NCBI GenBank assembly: GCA_022768185.1 | Contig: JALEMS010000023.1 | Location: 41,711 to 105,710 of the forward strand | Length of the DNA stretch: 64,000 nucleotides | Source: Clostridiales bacterium | GTDB lineage: Bacteria; Bacillota; Clostridia; Oscillospirales; Oscillospiraceae | Direction of reading: 5' to 3' | In this document: piece by piece, positions 51,497 through 60,457 of the stretch | How the letters are laid out: every line of letters starts with the position of its first letter | How positions within the stretch are numbered: position 1 is the first letter of the stretch | Translations under genes and position numbers: made by a program | The notes under the pieces: generated by a model | Told to the model about the DNA's origin: nothing | Databases searched by the model: none | The model's input: the letters and a program-made list of their open reading frames with translations, nothing else

Positions 51497-51552
51497 AAAA
51501 CGCACGCAGCGTGCGGATGGATCCTCCCTCCACACGCTGCGTGCGTTTTCGG
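51497..51552. terminator. Bidirectional intrinsic terminator
   Basis: A perfect 17-base stem AAAACGCACGCAGCGTG/CACGCTGCGTGCGTTTT with a 19-base loop lies between convergent genes. Confidence 0.85.
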
Positions 51553-51561
51553 TGATACGCC

Positions 51562-53091
51562 TCAGCGCCGCTTTGTTCCGAACAGGCCGCGTTTGAGCGC
51601 CTGCGCGCCGAAGCTGATCAGCTGACGCTCGATCTGCGCCTTGCGGCGCTCAGCCGTCCGATTCCGGGCAGCCTGCTTCTTTTCCGCTTCCCTTTCCTGC
51701 TTTTTGCGCGCTGCCTCCTCGGTCTTGCGCTGCTGCGCCTCGAAGGCAGCCTTGTCCTTCTCCAGCTGCGCGCGTTCGGCGTCGAGCCGTGCCTGCTCGG
51801 CATCGCGCTCGCGCTGCGCGGCCAGCAGTTCCTCGGCCGACTCGTAGTTGATGGTCCTGTCGTACTTCTGCATGCCGTCGGCGGCGATGGCCGCCTGAAC
51901 ATGCGTCTCATCCGCCGGAGCCATCCGGCTCTGCGGGCAGAGGATCGAGGCACACTGCACCATGCCGGGCACTCCCTTTTCATCCAGCACGGAGACCAGC
52001 GCCTCGCCCACACCCAGCTCCATGATCTTCTCCTGCGTATCGAACGCCGGATTTGCCCGCAGCGACTGCGCCGCAGCGCGCACAATTTTCTGCTCAGCCG
52101 GCGTGTAGGCGCGCAGCGCGTGCTGGATGCGGTGGCTCAGCTGTGCCTGCACGCCGCCGGGAATATCGCCGGGACTCTGGCTGACAAAATAGATGCCCAC
52201 ACCCTTGGAACGGATGAGCTTGACGAGCTGTTCCACCTTCTGGATCAGCACGCGCGGCGCGTCGGTGAACAGCAGGTGCGCCTCGTCAAAGAAGAACACC
52301 AGCCGCGGCTTCTCCGGGTCGCCCACCTCGGGCAGACGCTCAAACAGTTCCGACATCATCCACAGCAAAAAGCTGGCATACATCGTAGGGTTCTGCACCA
52401 GCTGCACGCAGTGGAGCAGGTTGATCTGTCCGCGCCCCTCAGCGTCGGTACGCATCCAGTCGAGGATATCCAGCGCCGGCTCGCCGAAAAACAGCTCGCC
52501 TCCCTGCATCTCCAGCGGCAGCAGCGCGCGCGTGATGCCGCCGATCGACTGCGCGGCAATGTTGCCGTAGGACTGGGTGAATTCCGCCCGGTGCTCGCCG
52601 ACATACTGCACCATGGCGCGCAGGTCGGCCAGATCGTTGAGCAGCAGCCCCCGGTCGTCGGCAATGCGGAAGATGATGTTGAGTACGCCCTGCTGTGCCG
52701 GTGTCAGCGTCAGAATGCGAGAGAGCAGCTCCGGCCCCATGTCCGATACCGTCACACGCAGCGGGTGCCCCTGCTGCTGATAAATGTCCCAGAAGGTGAC
52801 GGGATAGGCCCGGTACGAAAACGTATCCCGGATGCCGAACTTGTCAATGCGCTTTTCCATACCGTCGCTCGCCACGCCGGGCTGCGCCAGGCCGGACACG
52901 TCGCCCTTGACATCGCACAGAAATACCGGCACGCCCGCGTCGGAAAACGACTCTGCCAGCACCTTCATGGTGATGGTCTTGCCGGTGCCGCTTGCGCCGG
53001 TGATGAGACCGTGACGGTTGCACATGCGCAGCGGCAGCACAATGCGCTGTCCGTCCGACAGTCCGATGTAAATGCCGTCCTTTGTATACAT
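51562..53091 (-). CDS. HerA-like ATPase, DUF853 family (YjgR-like)
   Basis: The start is ATG 53091 behind CGAAGGGAGTCATACTGC. The 509-residue protein is a FtsK/HerA-fold ATPase: Walker A GASGTGKTITMKVLAESF, Walker B PRLVFFFDEAHLLF, a sensor region (GVGIYFVSQSPGDIPGGVQA) and a long charged C-terminal coiled coil (about 420-490, rich in Glu, Lys, Arg and Gln). DUF853 proteins are widespread and their role is unknown; a DNA- or protein-linked motor is suggested by the fold. It lies directly before, and on the same strand as, the ABC importer operon, 19 bases from its ATPase gene. Confidence 0.92.
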   Translation of the reverse strand: MYTKDGIYIGLSDGQRIVLPLRMCNRHGLITGASGTGKTITMKVLAESFSDAGVPVFLCDVKGDVSGLAQPGVASDGMEKRIDKFGIRDTFSYRAYPVTFWDIYQQQGHPLRVTVSDMGPELLSRILTLTPAQQGVLNIIFRIADDRGLLLNDLADLRAMVQYVGEHRAEFTQSYGNIAAQSIGGITRALLPLEMQGGELFFGEPALDILDWMRTDAEGRGQINLLHCVQLVQNPTMYASFLLWMMSELFERLPEVGDPEKPRLVFFFDEAHLLFTDAPRVLIQKVEQLVKLIRSKGVGIYFVSQSPGDIPGGVQAQLSHRIQHALRAYTPAEQKIVRAAAQSLRANPAFDTQEKIMELGVGEALVSVLDEKGVPGMVQCASILCPQSRMAPADETHVQAAIAADGMQKYDRTINYESAEELLAAQRERDAEQARLDAERAQLEKDKAAFEAQQRKTEEAARKKQEREAEKKQAARNRTAERRKAQIERQLISFGAQALKRGLFGTKRR

Positions 53092-53110
53092 GCAGTATGA
53101 CTCCCTTCGG

Positions 53111-53713
53111 CTAATGGTTTTGCGTATCCACGCCCGTCCCCAGGCGGAGCACGCTGCAGGCCGCCATGGCCGCAGCTTCGGTCTCATCGTGCGTAACGAG
53201 AATCACCGTTCTCCCGACACAGCGCCGGCGCGTATCGTCCAGTACCAGCCGGCGCGTATCGGCGTCCAGCCCGCGGAACGGCTCGTCGAGAAACAGCACG
53301 TCCCAGCGTGCCAGCAGCGCGCGCGCAATGGCCGTGCGCCGCCGCTGCCCGCCGGACAGCTCGCGCACCGGCTGCCCGGCGCAGCTCTGCAGGCCTACAG
53401 CGTCGAGCGCTTGCTGCGCCTGCGCGCGCGTCAGCCCCGGCGTCACCAGACGGACGTTGTCTGCAGCGTCCAGCTGCAGACACAGCCGGTCCTCCTGAAA
53501 CACAGCGCTTATCCGCAGACCGGCCAGCCCGCGTACCGTGCCGCTGTCCGGCGCTTCCAGCCCCATGAGGATGCGCAGCAGCGTTGTCTTTCCCCAGCCG
53601 GACGGAGCCATGACGGCCGTTGTCTGTCCGGCCGGAAACGTCAGCGACAGCGCCTGCAGCACCGGCCTGCCGTCGTAGGCCTTGGACAGGTTTTCAATCA
53701 CGATATCCTGCAT
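53111..53713 (-). CDS. ABC importer ATPase (NitT/TauT type)
   Basis: A 200-residue ABC ATPase, shorter than most family members (about 240-260). Walker A is APSGWGKTTLLRILMG, the Q-loop is SAVFQEDRLC, the signature is LSGGQRRRTAIARAL, Walker B is DVLFLDEPFRGLD and the switch His is VILVTHDETEA. All core motifs are present, so the protein should be functional. It begins 3 bases after the permease gene stop and forms an operon with permease and binding protein. Confidence 0.9.
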   Translation of the reverse strand: MQDIVIENLSKAYDGRPVLQALSLTFPAGQTTAVMAPSGWGKTTLLRILMGLEAPDSGTVRGLAGLRISAVFQEDRLCLQLDAADNVRLVTPGLTRAQAQQALDAVGLQSCAGQPVRELSGGQRRRTAIARALLARWDVLFLDEPFRGLDADTRRLVLDDTRRRCVGRTVILVTHDETEAAAMAACSVLRLGTGVDTQNH

Positions 53714-53716
53714 GGC

Positions 53717-54466
53717 TCATACCCTCTCCAGACGCGCCGACAGCGCCCGCAGCAGCGCCAGAAACAGCCTTTCGAACATCAGGCTCAGCAGCACCACCGT
53801 CAGCGTCCAGGCAAACAGATCCGGCGTATTGAGATAGACCTTTGCCTGCTGCAGCCGCTCGCCAACCGATCCGCGCGGCATACCGATGACCTCAGCCGCC
53901 ACGCCCGCCTTCCAGCACAGTCCCAGTGCAACCGTACATGCGGCGCGAAATTGCGGCATCACCTGCGGCAGATACACGCACCGAAGCCGCCGGCCAAGCG
54001 GTACCGCAAATACCTGCGCCATCTCCAGCAGCTGCCGGTCGGCCGCGCAGATGCCGCCGAGCGTGCCGGTGTAGATGACAGGCAGCACCATGAGAAACGA
54101 GATAAATACCGCCAGCGTTTTCGTTGAAAACCAGATCAGCGCCAGAATAATGAACGACGCCACCGGCACAGTCTTTACCGTCAGCATGGCCGGCGCCAGC
54201 AGCTCCCGCACCGCGCGAAAGCGCGCGGACAGCGCCGCCAGCACAACGCCGGCGCACATTGCCAGCAGAAATCCGCCTGCGATGTGCATCAGAGAAAAGG
54301 AGACCGACTGCCAGAACGGCTCCGTCATCGCCAACTGCCCCAGCCGCTGCAGTACCCGCAGCGGCGACACCAGCAGAAGCTCGCTGCCCAGCGCCATGCT
54401 GCCCAGCTGCCATACGCACAGCCAGAACAGCACCGCCCAGAGACGAAGGCCCTGCGTCTGCTTCAT
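53717..54466 (-). CDS. ABC importer permease (NitT/TauT type)
   Basis: The start is ATG 54466, one base after the binding-protein stop. The 249-residue product has five to six helices and an EAA loop (MAQVFAVPLGRRLRCVYLPQVMPQF region), and resembles SsuC/TauC/ThiX-like permeases (VPVASFIILALIWF, AVFISFLMVLPVIYTGT). It provides the membrane channel for the three-gene importer. The substrate is unknown. Confidence 0.9.
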   Translation of the reverse strand: MKQTQGLRLWAVLFWLCVWQLGSMALGSELLLVSPLRVLQRLGQLAMTEPFWQSVSFSLMHIAGGFLLAMCAGVVLAALSARFRAVRELLAPAMLTVKTVPVASFIILALIWFSTKTLAVFISFLMVLPVIYTGTLGGICAADRQLLEMAQVFAVPLGRRLRCVYLPQVMPQFRAACTVALGLCWKAGVAAEVIGMPRGSVGERLQQAKVYLNTPDLFAWTLTVVLLSLMFERLFLALLRALSARLERV

Positions 54467-54467
54467 C

Positions 54468-55487
54468 TCAGCCGGCAAAATAGAAGTCGTCCTGCGGCAG
54501 CGCGCCGCCGACGGCCTCCGGATTCTGTTCAAACAGCACGGAGAGATAGCCTGAGAGCTTCTGCTGCATTTCCGCACCGTCGATATACACGATATTGCAG
54601 GCCGGAAGTGCCTTGAGGGCCACAGCCTCCGGCACGATGTCATACGCCCCGATCAGCTTGGCGGCCATCTCGTTGTCGGCATTGACCTGCTCGACCGATG
54701 CCTGGTAGCGCTGCAGGAACGCATGCACCGCCTCGGGATTCTGCTCGACAAATTCACGCCGCGCCACCAGCACGCCCGTCAGCATCGCAGACGGCTGCTC
54801 GCTGCCCTCCTGCAGCGCATCCCATTCCTTTGTGAGATCAAGCGCCACACGGATGCTTTCGCTCTTGGTCTGCGCCGTGGTGACAAACGGCTGCGGCAGC
54901 ATAGCAATGGCGCTCTCGTCAGCCATCAGCGCAGCGAGACACTCCGCGTGCTCGCTCTTCCACTCGATGGTGACGTCGTTCATCGGATCAATGCCGTTTT
55001 CGGTGAGAATATAATTGAGTGCATACTCAGGCGTTGCGCCCTTTCCGCTGGCGTAGATGGTGCGGCCGCGCAGGTTTTCAACGGAATGCACCGTGTCGCC
55101 GTTTTCCACGATGTACAGCACGCCCAGCGTATTGATTGCCAGCACCTCAATGCCGCCTTTTGTGCGGTTATAGAGCACGGATGCGACGTTTGCCGGCACG
55201 GCGGCGATGTCCGTTTCGCCCTTGGCCAGAGCAGGCGTGACCTCGTCGATGGAGGAGGCAATGTTGAAGCGGTATTCCGCATCGGAGAATTCACCGTCGT
55301 CGGCCTGGTTCATCAGCTGCACCATACCCATGGCGGTGGGGCCCTTGAGGGCAGTGATATTTACGGTGACCGCCTCAGCCGACGGCTCCTCCGGCTGCGC
55401 CGGCGCACCGCAGGCCGTCAGCAACCCTGCAAGCAGCAGCACACAGGCAAAAACAGAGCACCATTTCTGAAGGGAAAGCTTTTTCAT
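54468..55487 (-). CDS. ABC importer substrate-binding lipoprotein (NMT1/SsuA-like)
   Basis: A 339-residue lipoprotein; the signal peptide ends GLLTACGAP with the lipidated Cys near residue 26. The mature protein has the NMT1/NitT family pattern: ALKGPTAMGMVQLMNQA, ETDIAAVPANVASVLYNR, VLYIVENG and RTIYASGKGATPEYALNYIL. Members bind sulfonates, nitrate or thiamine precursors, but this Firmicutes subgroup with LKGPTxMGM has, as far as I recall, no proven substrate. A ribosome site AAAGGAATTG precedes ATG 55487; a promoter lies at 55519-55548. No THI-box was seen upstream. Confidence 0.9.
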   Translation of the reverse strand: MKKLSLQKWCSVFACVLLLAGLLTACGAPAQPEEPSAEAVTVNITALKGPTAMGMVQLMNQADDGEFSDAEYRFNIASSIDEVTPALAKGETDIAAVPANVASVLYNRTKGGIEVLAINTLGVLYIVENGDTVHSVENLRGRTIYASGKGATPEYALNYILTENGIDPMNDVTIEWKSEHAECLAALMADESAIAMLPQPFVTTAQTKSESIRVALDLTKEWDALQEGSEQPSAMLTGVLVARREFVEQNPEAVHAFLQRYQASVEQVNADNEMAAKLIGAYDIVPEAVALKALPACNIVYIDGAEMQQKLSGYLSVLFEQNPEAVGGALPQDDFYFAG

Positions 55488-55518
55488 GGTTTTTCAATTC
55501 CTTTCACGGTTTTTGCTT

Positions 55519-55548
55519 ATCGTACCGCGAAATCATCGTCCGCGTCAA
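55519..55548 (-). promoter_or_regulatory. Promoter of the ABC importer operon
   Basis: On the minus strand TTGACG (55548-55543) and TACGAT (55524-55519) are spaced by 18 bases, about 30 bases before the start codon. Confidence 0.6.
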
Positions 55549-55744
55549 GCCATTGATTGTCACATTTTCTGCTGCATCCGGCACACCGGAATTTTGCAGG
55601 TTTGTCAGTGAAGTGTCGTCGGCCCTCCCCTTCCGCCGACGGCCAGACCGACATACGCAATGAACAGGTTGCCTATGATCCTGTCTCCGGTTCCTGCCGG
55701 AACACTTCTGCTCCGTGTCTCCACAGTAAATTTGCAAAAACAGC

Positions 55745-55773
55745 TTGAGGGAAATAACCCCATCTGTTATAAT
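55745..55773 (+). promoter_or_regulatory. Sigma-A-type promoter upstream of ychF
   Basis: TTGAGG (55745-55750) and TATAAT (55768-55773) are spaced by 17 bases. Confidence 0.7.
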
Positions 55774-56015
55774 TAATGTGTTGTCGCTGTATGCACGTCC
55801 GGCATTACAGGAACGGCTGATCATTCTGCCCAGCGCAGGGTCTTGCAGGCGTTTCCGGGTCACATAAGCGTTAAAACAGCCCTGCCCCGGGTTACGCGAT
55901 CCGGCGATCGGCCTCCGACCGGGTTTCCCGGCATAACAGAAATGGCGTAACACCGATACGCCGGTTTGCGGCCCCCCTTGATTATACAGGAATTCTTAAG
56001 GAGATGTAAATAAAC

Positions 56016-57104
56016 ATGAAATTAGGTATCGTCGGTCTTCCCAACGTGGGAAAAACCACTCTGTTCAATGCACTGACCGGCTCCAAAGCCGCCACCAGCA
56101 GCTATGCATACACCTCAGTCACACCGAATATCGGCGTGGCAAAGGTTCCGGACTCCCGTCTGGACTGGCTGGCCGAGCTGTATGATCCGGATAAGTACAC
56201 GCCCGCAACCGTCGATTTTGTTGACGTTGCCGGTCTGGCCCGCGGCGCATCCCGCGGTGAAGGCCTCGGAAACGCTTTTCTGCAGGCAATCCGGCAGACG
56301 GACGCACTGCTGCACGTCGTGCGCTGCTTCGATAACGAAGACATGTTCGTTGAGCCGGCGGACGCCCGGCGTGATGCTGAAGCGCTGGAGCTGGAGCTGA
56401 TCCTGGCAGACATTGAGGTGGTCGAACGCCGCATGGAGAAGGCAAAGAAAGCCTCCAAGGGCGGCGACAAGAAGTACGTACAGGAGGAGCAGTTGTGCGC
56501 TGCCCTGCTGGAGCATCTCTCCAACGGTAAGGCCGCGCGCTACTTTGACTTCGGTACGGCCGGCAAGGATATTCTCGCCGACGGTGGTCTGCTATCGGTC
56601 AAGCCTGTCATTTATGCCGCCAACCTTTCCGAGGACAGTATGGCCGATTACACGGCAGACCCGCACTATCAGGCGCTGGCCGAGCTGGCCGGCGAACAAA
56701 ACGCCGCCGTCTTTCCTGTCTCTGCCCGCTTTGAAGAAGAGATCGGAGAAATGGATCCCGAGGACGCTCAGATGTTCATGGAAGAGCTGGGCCTCAAGGA
56801 GCGCAGCCTGGGCCGTCTGATCCGGTGCTCCTATAATCTGTTGGGACTCATCTCCTTCCTGACCGCCGGCAAGCCCGAGGTGCGCGCCTGGACAATCACA
56901 AAAGGTACTAAGGCGCCCCGAGCCGCCGGCAAGATCCACTCTGACATTGAGCGCGGCTTTATTCGCGCCGAAATTGTCGCTTTCGACGACCTCAAGGCCT
57001 GCGGCTCCATGGCAGCCGCCAAAGAGAAAGGGCTGGTTCGTCTCGAGGGCAAAGATTACGTTATGAAGGACGGGGACGTCACGCTGTTCCGCTTCAACGT
57101 ATAA
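56016..57104 (+). CDS. ychF: Redox-regulated ATPase YchF (OLA1 family)
   Basis: A 362-residue TRAFAC-class NTPase. G1 is GLPNVGKTTLFNALTG, G3 is DVAGLARGAS and a coiled-coil insertion (VERRMEKAKKASKGGDKK) follows. The G4 position, expected as NMxE in this ATP-preferring family, reads AANLSED. The C-terminal TGS domain has LISFLTAGKPEVRAWTI, AAGKIHSDIERGFIRAEIV and LEGKDYVMKDGDV. YchF hydrolyses ATP, binds ribosomes and is linked to stress responses. The start follows AAGGAGATGTAAATAAAC. It may be co-transcribed with the flavoprotein gene 41 bases downstream. Confidence 0.96.
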   Translation: MKLGIVGLPNVGKTTLFNALTGSKAATSSYAYTSVTPNIGVAKVPDSRLDWLAELYDPDKYTPATVDFVDVAGLARGASRGEGLGNAFLQAIRQTDALLHVVRCFDNEDMFVEPADARRDAEALELELILADIEVVERRMEKAKKASKGGDKKYVQEEQLCAALLEHLSNGKAARYFDFGTAGKDILADGGLLSVKPVIYAANLSEDSMADYTADPHYQALAELAGEQNAAVFPVSARFEEEIGEMDPEDAQMFMEELGLKERSLGRLIRCSYNLLGLISFLTAGKPEVRAWTITKGTKAPRAAGKIHSDIERGFIRAEIVAFDDLKACGSMAAAKEKGLVRLEGKDYVMKDGDVTLFRFNV

Positions 57105-57145
57105 CGCAGAGAAACCATTTACTGTCATTTGAGGGTAGAAACACT

Positions 57146-58546
57146 ATGAAAGCAGATATCGTCATCGTCGGCGCCGGTCCGTCCGGCATTTTCACTGCAC
57201 TGGAGTTGATCCGAACCGGCTCTCACAAAAAGATTATCATGATCGAAAAGGGGCTGCCCGTCGAGCAGCGCCGCTGTGCAAAAAAGCATACCGGTCACTG
57301 TGTCAACTGTCAGCCGCACTGCCACATCACCACCGGCTTTTCCGGCGCCGGTGCATTTTCCGACGGCAAGCTCTCTCTCTCCTGTGAAGTCGGCGGAGAC
57401 CTGCCCACCCTTGTCGGCTCTGAGCTGGTACAGCAGACCATTGATTATACCGATCAGATCTATCTGGAATTCGGCGCAGATACCCATATTGAAGGCAAAC
57501 TGGACAGCGACGAAGTAAAGGAGATCCGCAGGCGTGCCATCCGGGCCGGCCTGAAGCTGGTCGACTGCCCCATCCGCCATATGGGCACAGAAAAGGCGCA
57601 GGACATCTATCGTTCCATTGAGCAGTATCTGCTTGCGCACAATGTTGAGATCCTGTTCCGGCACGAATGCACCGACCTCATTCTGGAGGGCGAATGCTGC
57701 CGCGGTGTTTCCGTCACAGACGGACGGCAGGACTTTAACGTTTATGCAGACCACACTGTCGTCGCCACAGGCCGCCGCGGCGCAGACTGGCTGGAAAAAA
57801 TCTGCGCTGAGCACGGCATCGCGCACCAACCCGGCACGGTCGACATCGGCGTACGTGTCGAGGTTCGCAATGAGGTCATGGAAACGGTCAACAAGGTGCT
57901 GTATGAGTCCAAGCTCATCGGCTATCCGCGTCCCTTCAAAAACAAGGTGCGTACCTTCTGTCAGAATCCCGGCGGCTTCGTTTCGCAGGAAAACTACGAT
58001 AACAACCTTGCCGTCGTCAACGGGCACTCATTTAAGGATACGAAATCTCCCAATACCAACGTGGCCATTCTCTGCTCACACAATTTTTCCGTCCCCTTCA
58101 ACCAGCCGATCGCTTATGCTCAAAAGATCGGCGAACTGACCAACATGCTGGCAAACGGCCACATCCTCGTTCAGCGCTACGGCGATATTCTCGACGGCAA
58201 GCGCACCTGGGAAAAGGAGCTGGCCCAGTCAAATGTGCGTCCCACGTTGCCCGATGCGATCGCCGGCGACATCACCGCCGCCCTGCCCTACCGCTCCATG
58301 CTCAACATCATCAACTTCATCCAGGCAGTTGACCAGGTTGTCCCCGGCTTCGCCTCGTATGAAACGCTGCTGTATTCCCCGGAGCTGAAGTTCTATTCCA
58401 ATCGCGTCAAGATGGACGAGCATCTCTGCACGAGCGTCCGCGGTCTTCACTGCCTGGGCGACTCCAGCGGCTGGACGCGCGGCCTGATGATGGCCTCCGT
58501 TATGGGCGTGCTGATGGGCCGCCGTCTTTCTGCGGAGCAGGATTGA
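57146..58546 (+). CDS. FAD-dependent oxidoreductase, COG2509 family
   Basis: A 466-residue flavoprotein. The N-terminal FAD motif is IVIVGAGPSGIFTALEL, followed by IMIEKGLPVEQRRCAKKHTG and a Cys-rich strand (GHCVNCQPHCHITTGFSGAG). The second half has VVATGRRGADWLEKICAEHG, the C-terminal FAD-binding GLHCLGDSSGWTRGLMMASV and HSFKDTKSPNTNVAILCSHN. It matches the uncharacterised FAD-dependent dehydrogenases of COG2509, which resemble electron-transfer or thiol oxidoreductases. The substrate is unknown. Start ATG 57146 is preceded by TTGAGGGTAGAAACACT. Its stop overlaps the thrS promoter. Confidence 0.9.
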   Translation: MKADIVIVGAGPSGIFTALELIRTGSHKKIIMIEKGLPVEQRRCAKKHTGHCVNCQPHCHITTGFSGAGAFSDGKLSLSCEVGGDLPTLVGSELVQQTIDYTDQIYLEFGADTHIEGKLDSDEVKEIRRRAIRAGLKLVDCPIRHMGTEKAQDIYRSIEQYLLAHNVEILFRHECTDLILEGECCRGVSVTDGRQDFNVYADHTVVATGRRGADWLEKICAEHGIAHQPGTVDIGVRVEVRNEVMETVNKVLYESKLIGYPRPFKNKVRTFCQNPGGFVSQENYDNNLAVVNGHSFKDTKSPNTNVAILCSHNFSVPFNQPIAYAQKIGELTNMLANGHILVQRYGDILDGKRTWEKELAQSNVRPTLPDAIAGDITAALPYRSMLNIINFIQAVDQVVPGFASYETLLYSPELKFYSNRVKMDEHLCTSVRGLHCLGDSSGWTRGLMMASVMGVLMGRRLSAEQD

Positions 58547-58572
58547 CAAATCCCGTTCATTTGTGCTATGAT
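58543..58572 (+). promoter_or_regulatory. Sigma-A-type promoter for thrS
   Basis: TTGACA (58543-58548) and TATGAT (58567-58572) are spaced by 18 bases. The -35 element overlaps the flavoprotein stop codon. The leader of about 67 bases is too short for a T-box. Confidence 0.72.
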
Positions 58573-58645
58573 TTGCGTTATATTCAAAATGTTTTTCTGT
58601 ATCAATATCAATAAAATGCAATAACTCGCATTGGGAGGAACCAGT

Positions 58646-60388
58646 ATGGAAGACAATGCCTATTCCTTTGAAAATAAGGCTTACCGCGACACCTATCGCC
58701 ATACCACCAGCCATATCCTTGCCCAGGCAGTCCAGCGCCTCTATCCGGGCACAAAGTTCGCCATCGGTCCCGCAATTGACGACGGCTTCTACTATGATTT
58801 CGACTCTGAAACGGTGTTTACCCCGGAGGAGCTGGAAAAGATCGAAGCGGAAATGCGTAAGATCTGCAAGGAAAAGCTCAAGCTGGAGCGCTTTGAGTTG
58901 CCACGTGCCGAGGCGCTCGAGCTGATGAAGGATCAGCCGTACAAGATGGAACTGATCGAAAACCTCCCGGAGGATGCACATATCTCGTTCTACCGTCAGG
59001 GTGACTTCACCGACCTGTGCGCCGGCCCGCATCTCGACAGCACCGGCCGCGTCAAGGGCAACGCCATCAAGCTTCTCTCCTGCACCGGCGCATACTGGCG
59101 CGGCGACTCCAGCCGTAAGATGCTCCAGCGCATTTACGGCACCTGCTTCCCCTCCAAGGCGGAGCTGGACGCCCATATGCAGCGTCTGGAGGAGGCCAAA
59201 CGCCGCGATCACCGCAAGCTCGGTAAGGAGCTTGGTCTGTATCTGCTGATGGAGGAAGGTCCCGGCTTTCCGTTCTTCCTGCCCAAGGGCATGGTGCTGC
59301 GCAACACCCTCATTGACTACTGGCGCGAGGTCCACAAGCGGTACGGTTATGTAGAGGTCTCCACACCCATGATTCTCAACCGCCAGCTGTGGGAGCGCAG
59401 CGGCCACTGGTTCCATTATAAGGAAAACATGTATACCACCGTCATTGACGGCGAGGACTTCGCCATCAAGCCCATGAACTGCCCGGGCGGCATGCTTGTT
59501 TACAAGTCCGAGCCGCACTCCTACCGCGACCTGCCCATGCGTGTAGGCGAGCTGGGTCTGGTTCATCGTCATGAGCTGTCCGGCGCGCTGCACGGCCTGT
59601 TCCGTGTGCGCTGCTTCACACAGGATGACGCACATATTTTCATGACCTGGGAACAAATGAAGGACGAGATCAAGAATGTTGTGCGTCTGTTTGATGAGGT
59701 CTATTCTCAGTTTGGTCTGAGCTACACCATCGAGCTGAGCACCATGCCGGACGACCACATCGGTGATGTAAAGGACTGGGAGTTCGCTCAGAACACACTG
59801 CGTGAGGCCATCACCGAAATGGGCAAGACCTATGTCGTGAATGAAGGTGACGGCGCTTTCTACGGCCCGAAGCTCGACTTCCATCTGGAAGACTGCCTCG
59901 GTCGTACCTGGCAGTGCGGCACCATCCAGCTTGACATGCAGCTGCCCGAACGCTTTGAGCTGGAATACGTCGGTGCAGACGGCGAAAAGCACCGTCCCGT
60001 TATGATCCACCGCGTCGTGTTTGGCTCCATTGAGCGCTTCATCGGCATTATCACCGAAAACTACGCCGGTGCATTCCCCACCTGGCTGTCCCCGGTGCAG
60101 GTGAAGGTAATGCCCATCACGGACCGCAGCCGTGACTATGCGCAGCACGTTGTCGACGTGCTCGACGCGCAGGGCGTCCGCGTTGAGGCCGACTTCCGCA
60201 ATGAGAAGATCGGTTATAAAATCCGCGAGGCACAGCACGCAAAGATCCCCTATATGCTCGTCATCGGCGATAAGGAAGCCGAAGCCGGTACTGTCGCCGT
60301 TCGCATCCGCGAGGGCGGTGAACAGAGCGTCATGCCGCTGGACGAATTCGCTGCAAAAATTACCGGGGAAATCAAAAGCCGTACCTGA
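58646..60388 (+). CDS. thrS: Threonyl-tRNA synthetase lacking the N-terminal TGS domain
   Basis: The start is ATG 58646 behind TTGGGAGGAACCAGT. The 580-residue protein begins directly at the N2 editing domain (HTTSHILAQAVQ; FYRQGDFTDLCAGPHLDSTG), then the class II catalytic core (motif 1 EVSTPMILN, motif 2 LVHRHELSGALHGLFRVRCF, zinc ligands in KPMNCPGG and later His residues, motif 3 region GSIERFIGIITENY) and the anticodon-binding domain (VKVMPITDRSRDYAQHVVD). Usual bacterial ThrS is about 640 residues; the approximately 60-residue TGS domain is absent. It charges tRNA-Thr in the cytoplasm. A terminator follows. Confidence 0.96.
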   Translation: MEDNAYSFENKAYRDTYRHTTSHILAQAVQRLYPGTKFAIGPAIDDGFYYDFDSETVFTPEELEKIEAEMRKICKEKLKLERFELPRAEALELMKDQPYKMELIENLPEDAHISFYRQGDFTDLCAGPHLDSTGRVKGNAIKLLSCTGAYWRGDSSRKMLQRIYGTCFPSKAELDAHMQRLEEAKRRDHRKLGKELGLYLLMEEGPGFPFFLPKGMVLRNTLIDYWREVHKRYGYVEVSTPMILNRQLWERSGHWFHYKENMYTTVIDGEDFAIKPMNCPGGMLVYKSEPHSYRDLPMRVGELGLVHRHELSGALHGLFRVRCFTQDDAHIFMTWEQMKDEIKNVVRLFDEVYSQFGLSYTIELSTMPDDHIGDVKDWEFAQNTLREAITEMGKTYVVNEGDGAFYGPKLDFHLEDCLGRTWQCGTIQLDMQLPERFELEYVGADGEKHRPVMIHRVVFGSIERFIGIITENYAGAFPTWLSPVQVKVMPITDRSRDYAQHVVDVLDAQGVRVEADFRNEKIGYKIREAQHAKIPYMLVIGDKEAEAGTVAVRIREGGEQSVMPLDEFAAKITGEIKSRT

Positions 60389-60405
60389 TTTCCGGCATTA
60401 TTACA

Positions 60406-60438
60406 TCAGAGGCAGTCAACAACTGCCTCTGATTTTAA
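60406..60438 (+). terminator. Intrinsic terminator after thrS
   Basis: The 11-base stem TCAGAGGCAGT/ACTGCCTCTGA is followed by TTTTAATC. Confidence 0.82.
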
Positions 60439-60457
60439 TCATTGGAAAGGATGCCCT

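Larger units (their letters stand above)
55488..56015. other. 528-base intergenic region with divergent promoters and a long ychF leader
   Basis: The left part holds the importer promoter (minus, 55519-55548). The middle shows no gene or repeat I can support. At 55745-55773 a plus-strand promoter predicts a leader of about 235 bases before ychF. This leader contains GC-rich stretches able to fold and a purine-rich ribosome site AAGGAGATG just before the start. I could not match a known riboswitch. Confidence 0.6.

Noticed and set aside
55504..55953. 149-codon open frame upstream of the ABC importer
   Set aside because: No ribosome site or domain; it overlaps promoters on both strands.
58229..60238. 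669-codon open frame on the minus strand
   Set aside because: Antisense to thrS and the flavoprotein gene; long only because stop codons are rare on that strand.
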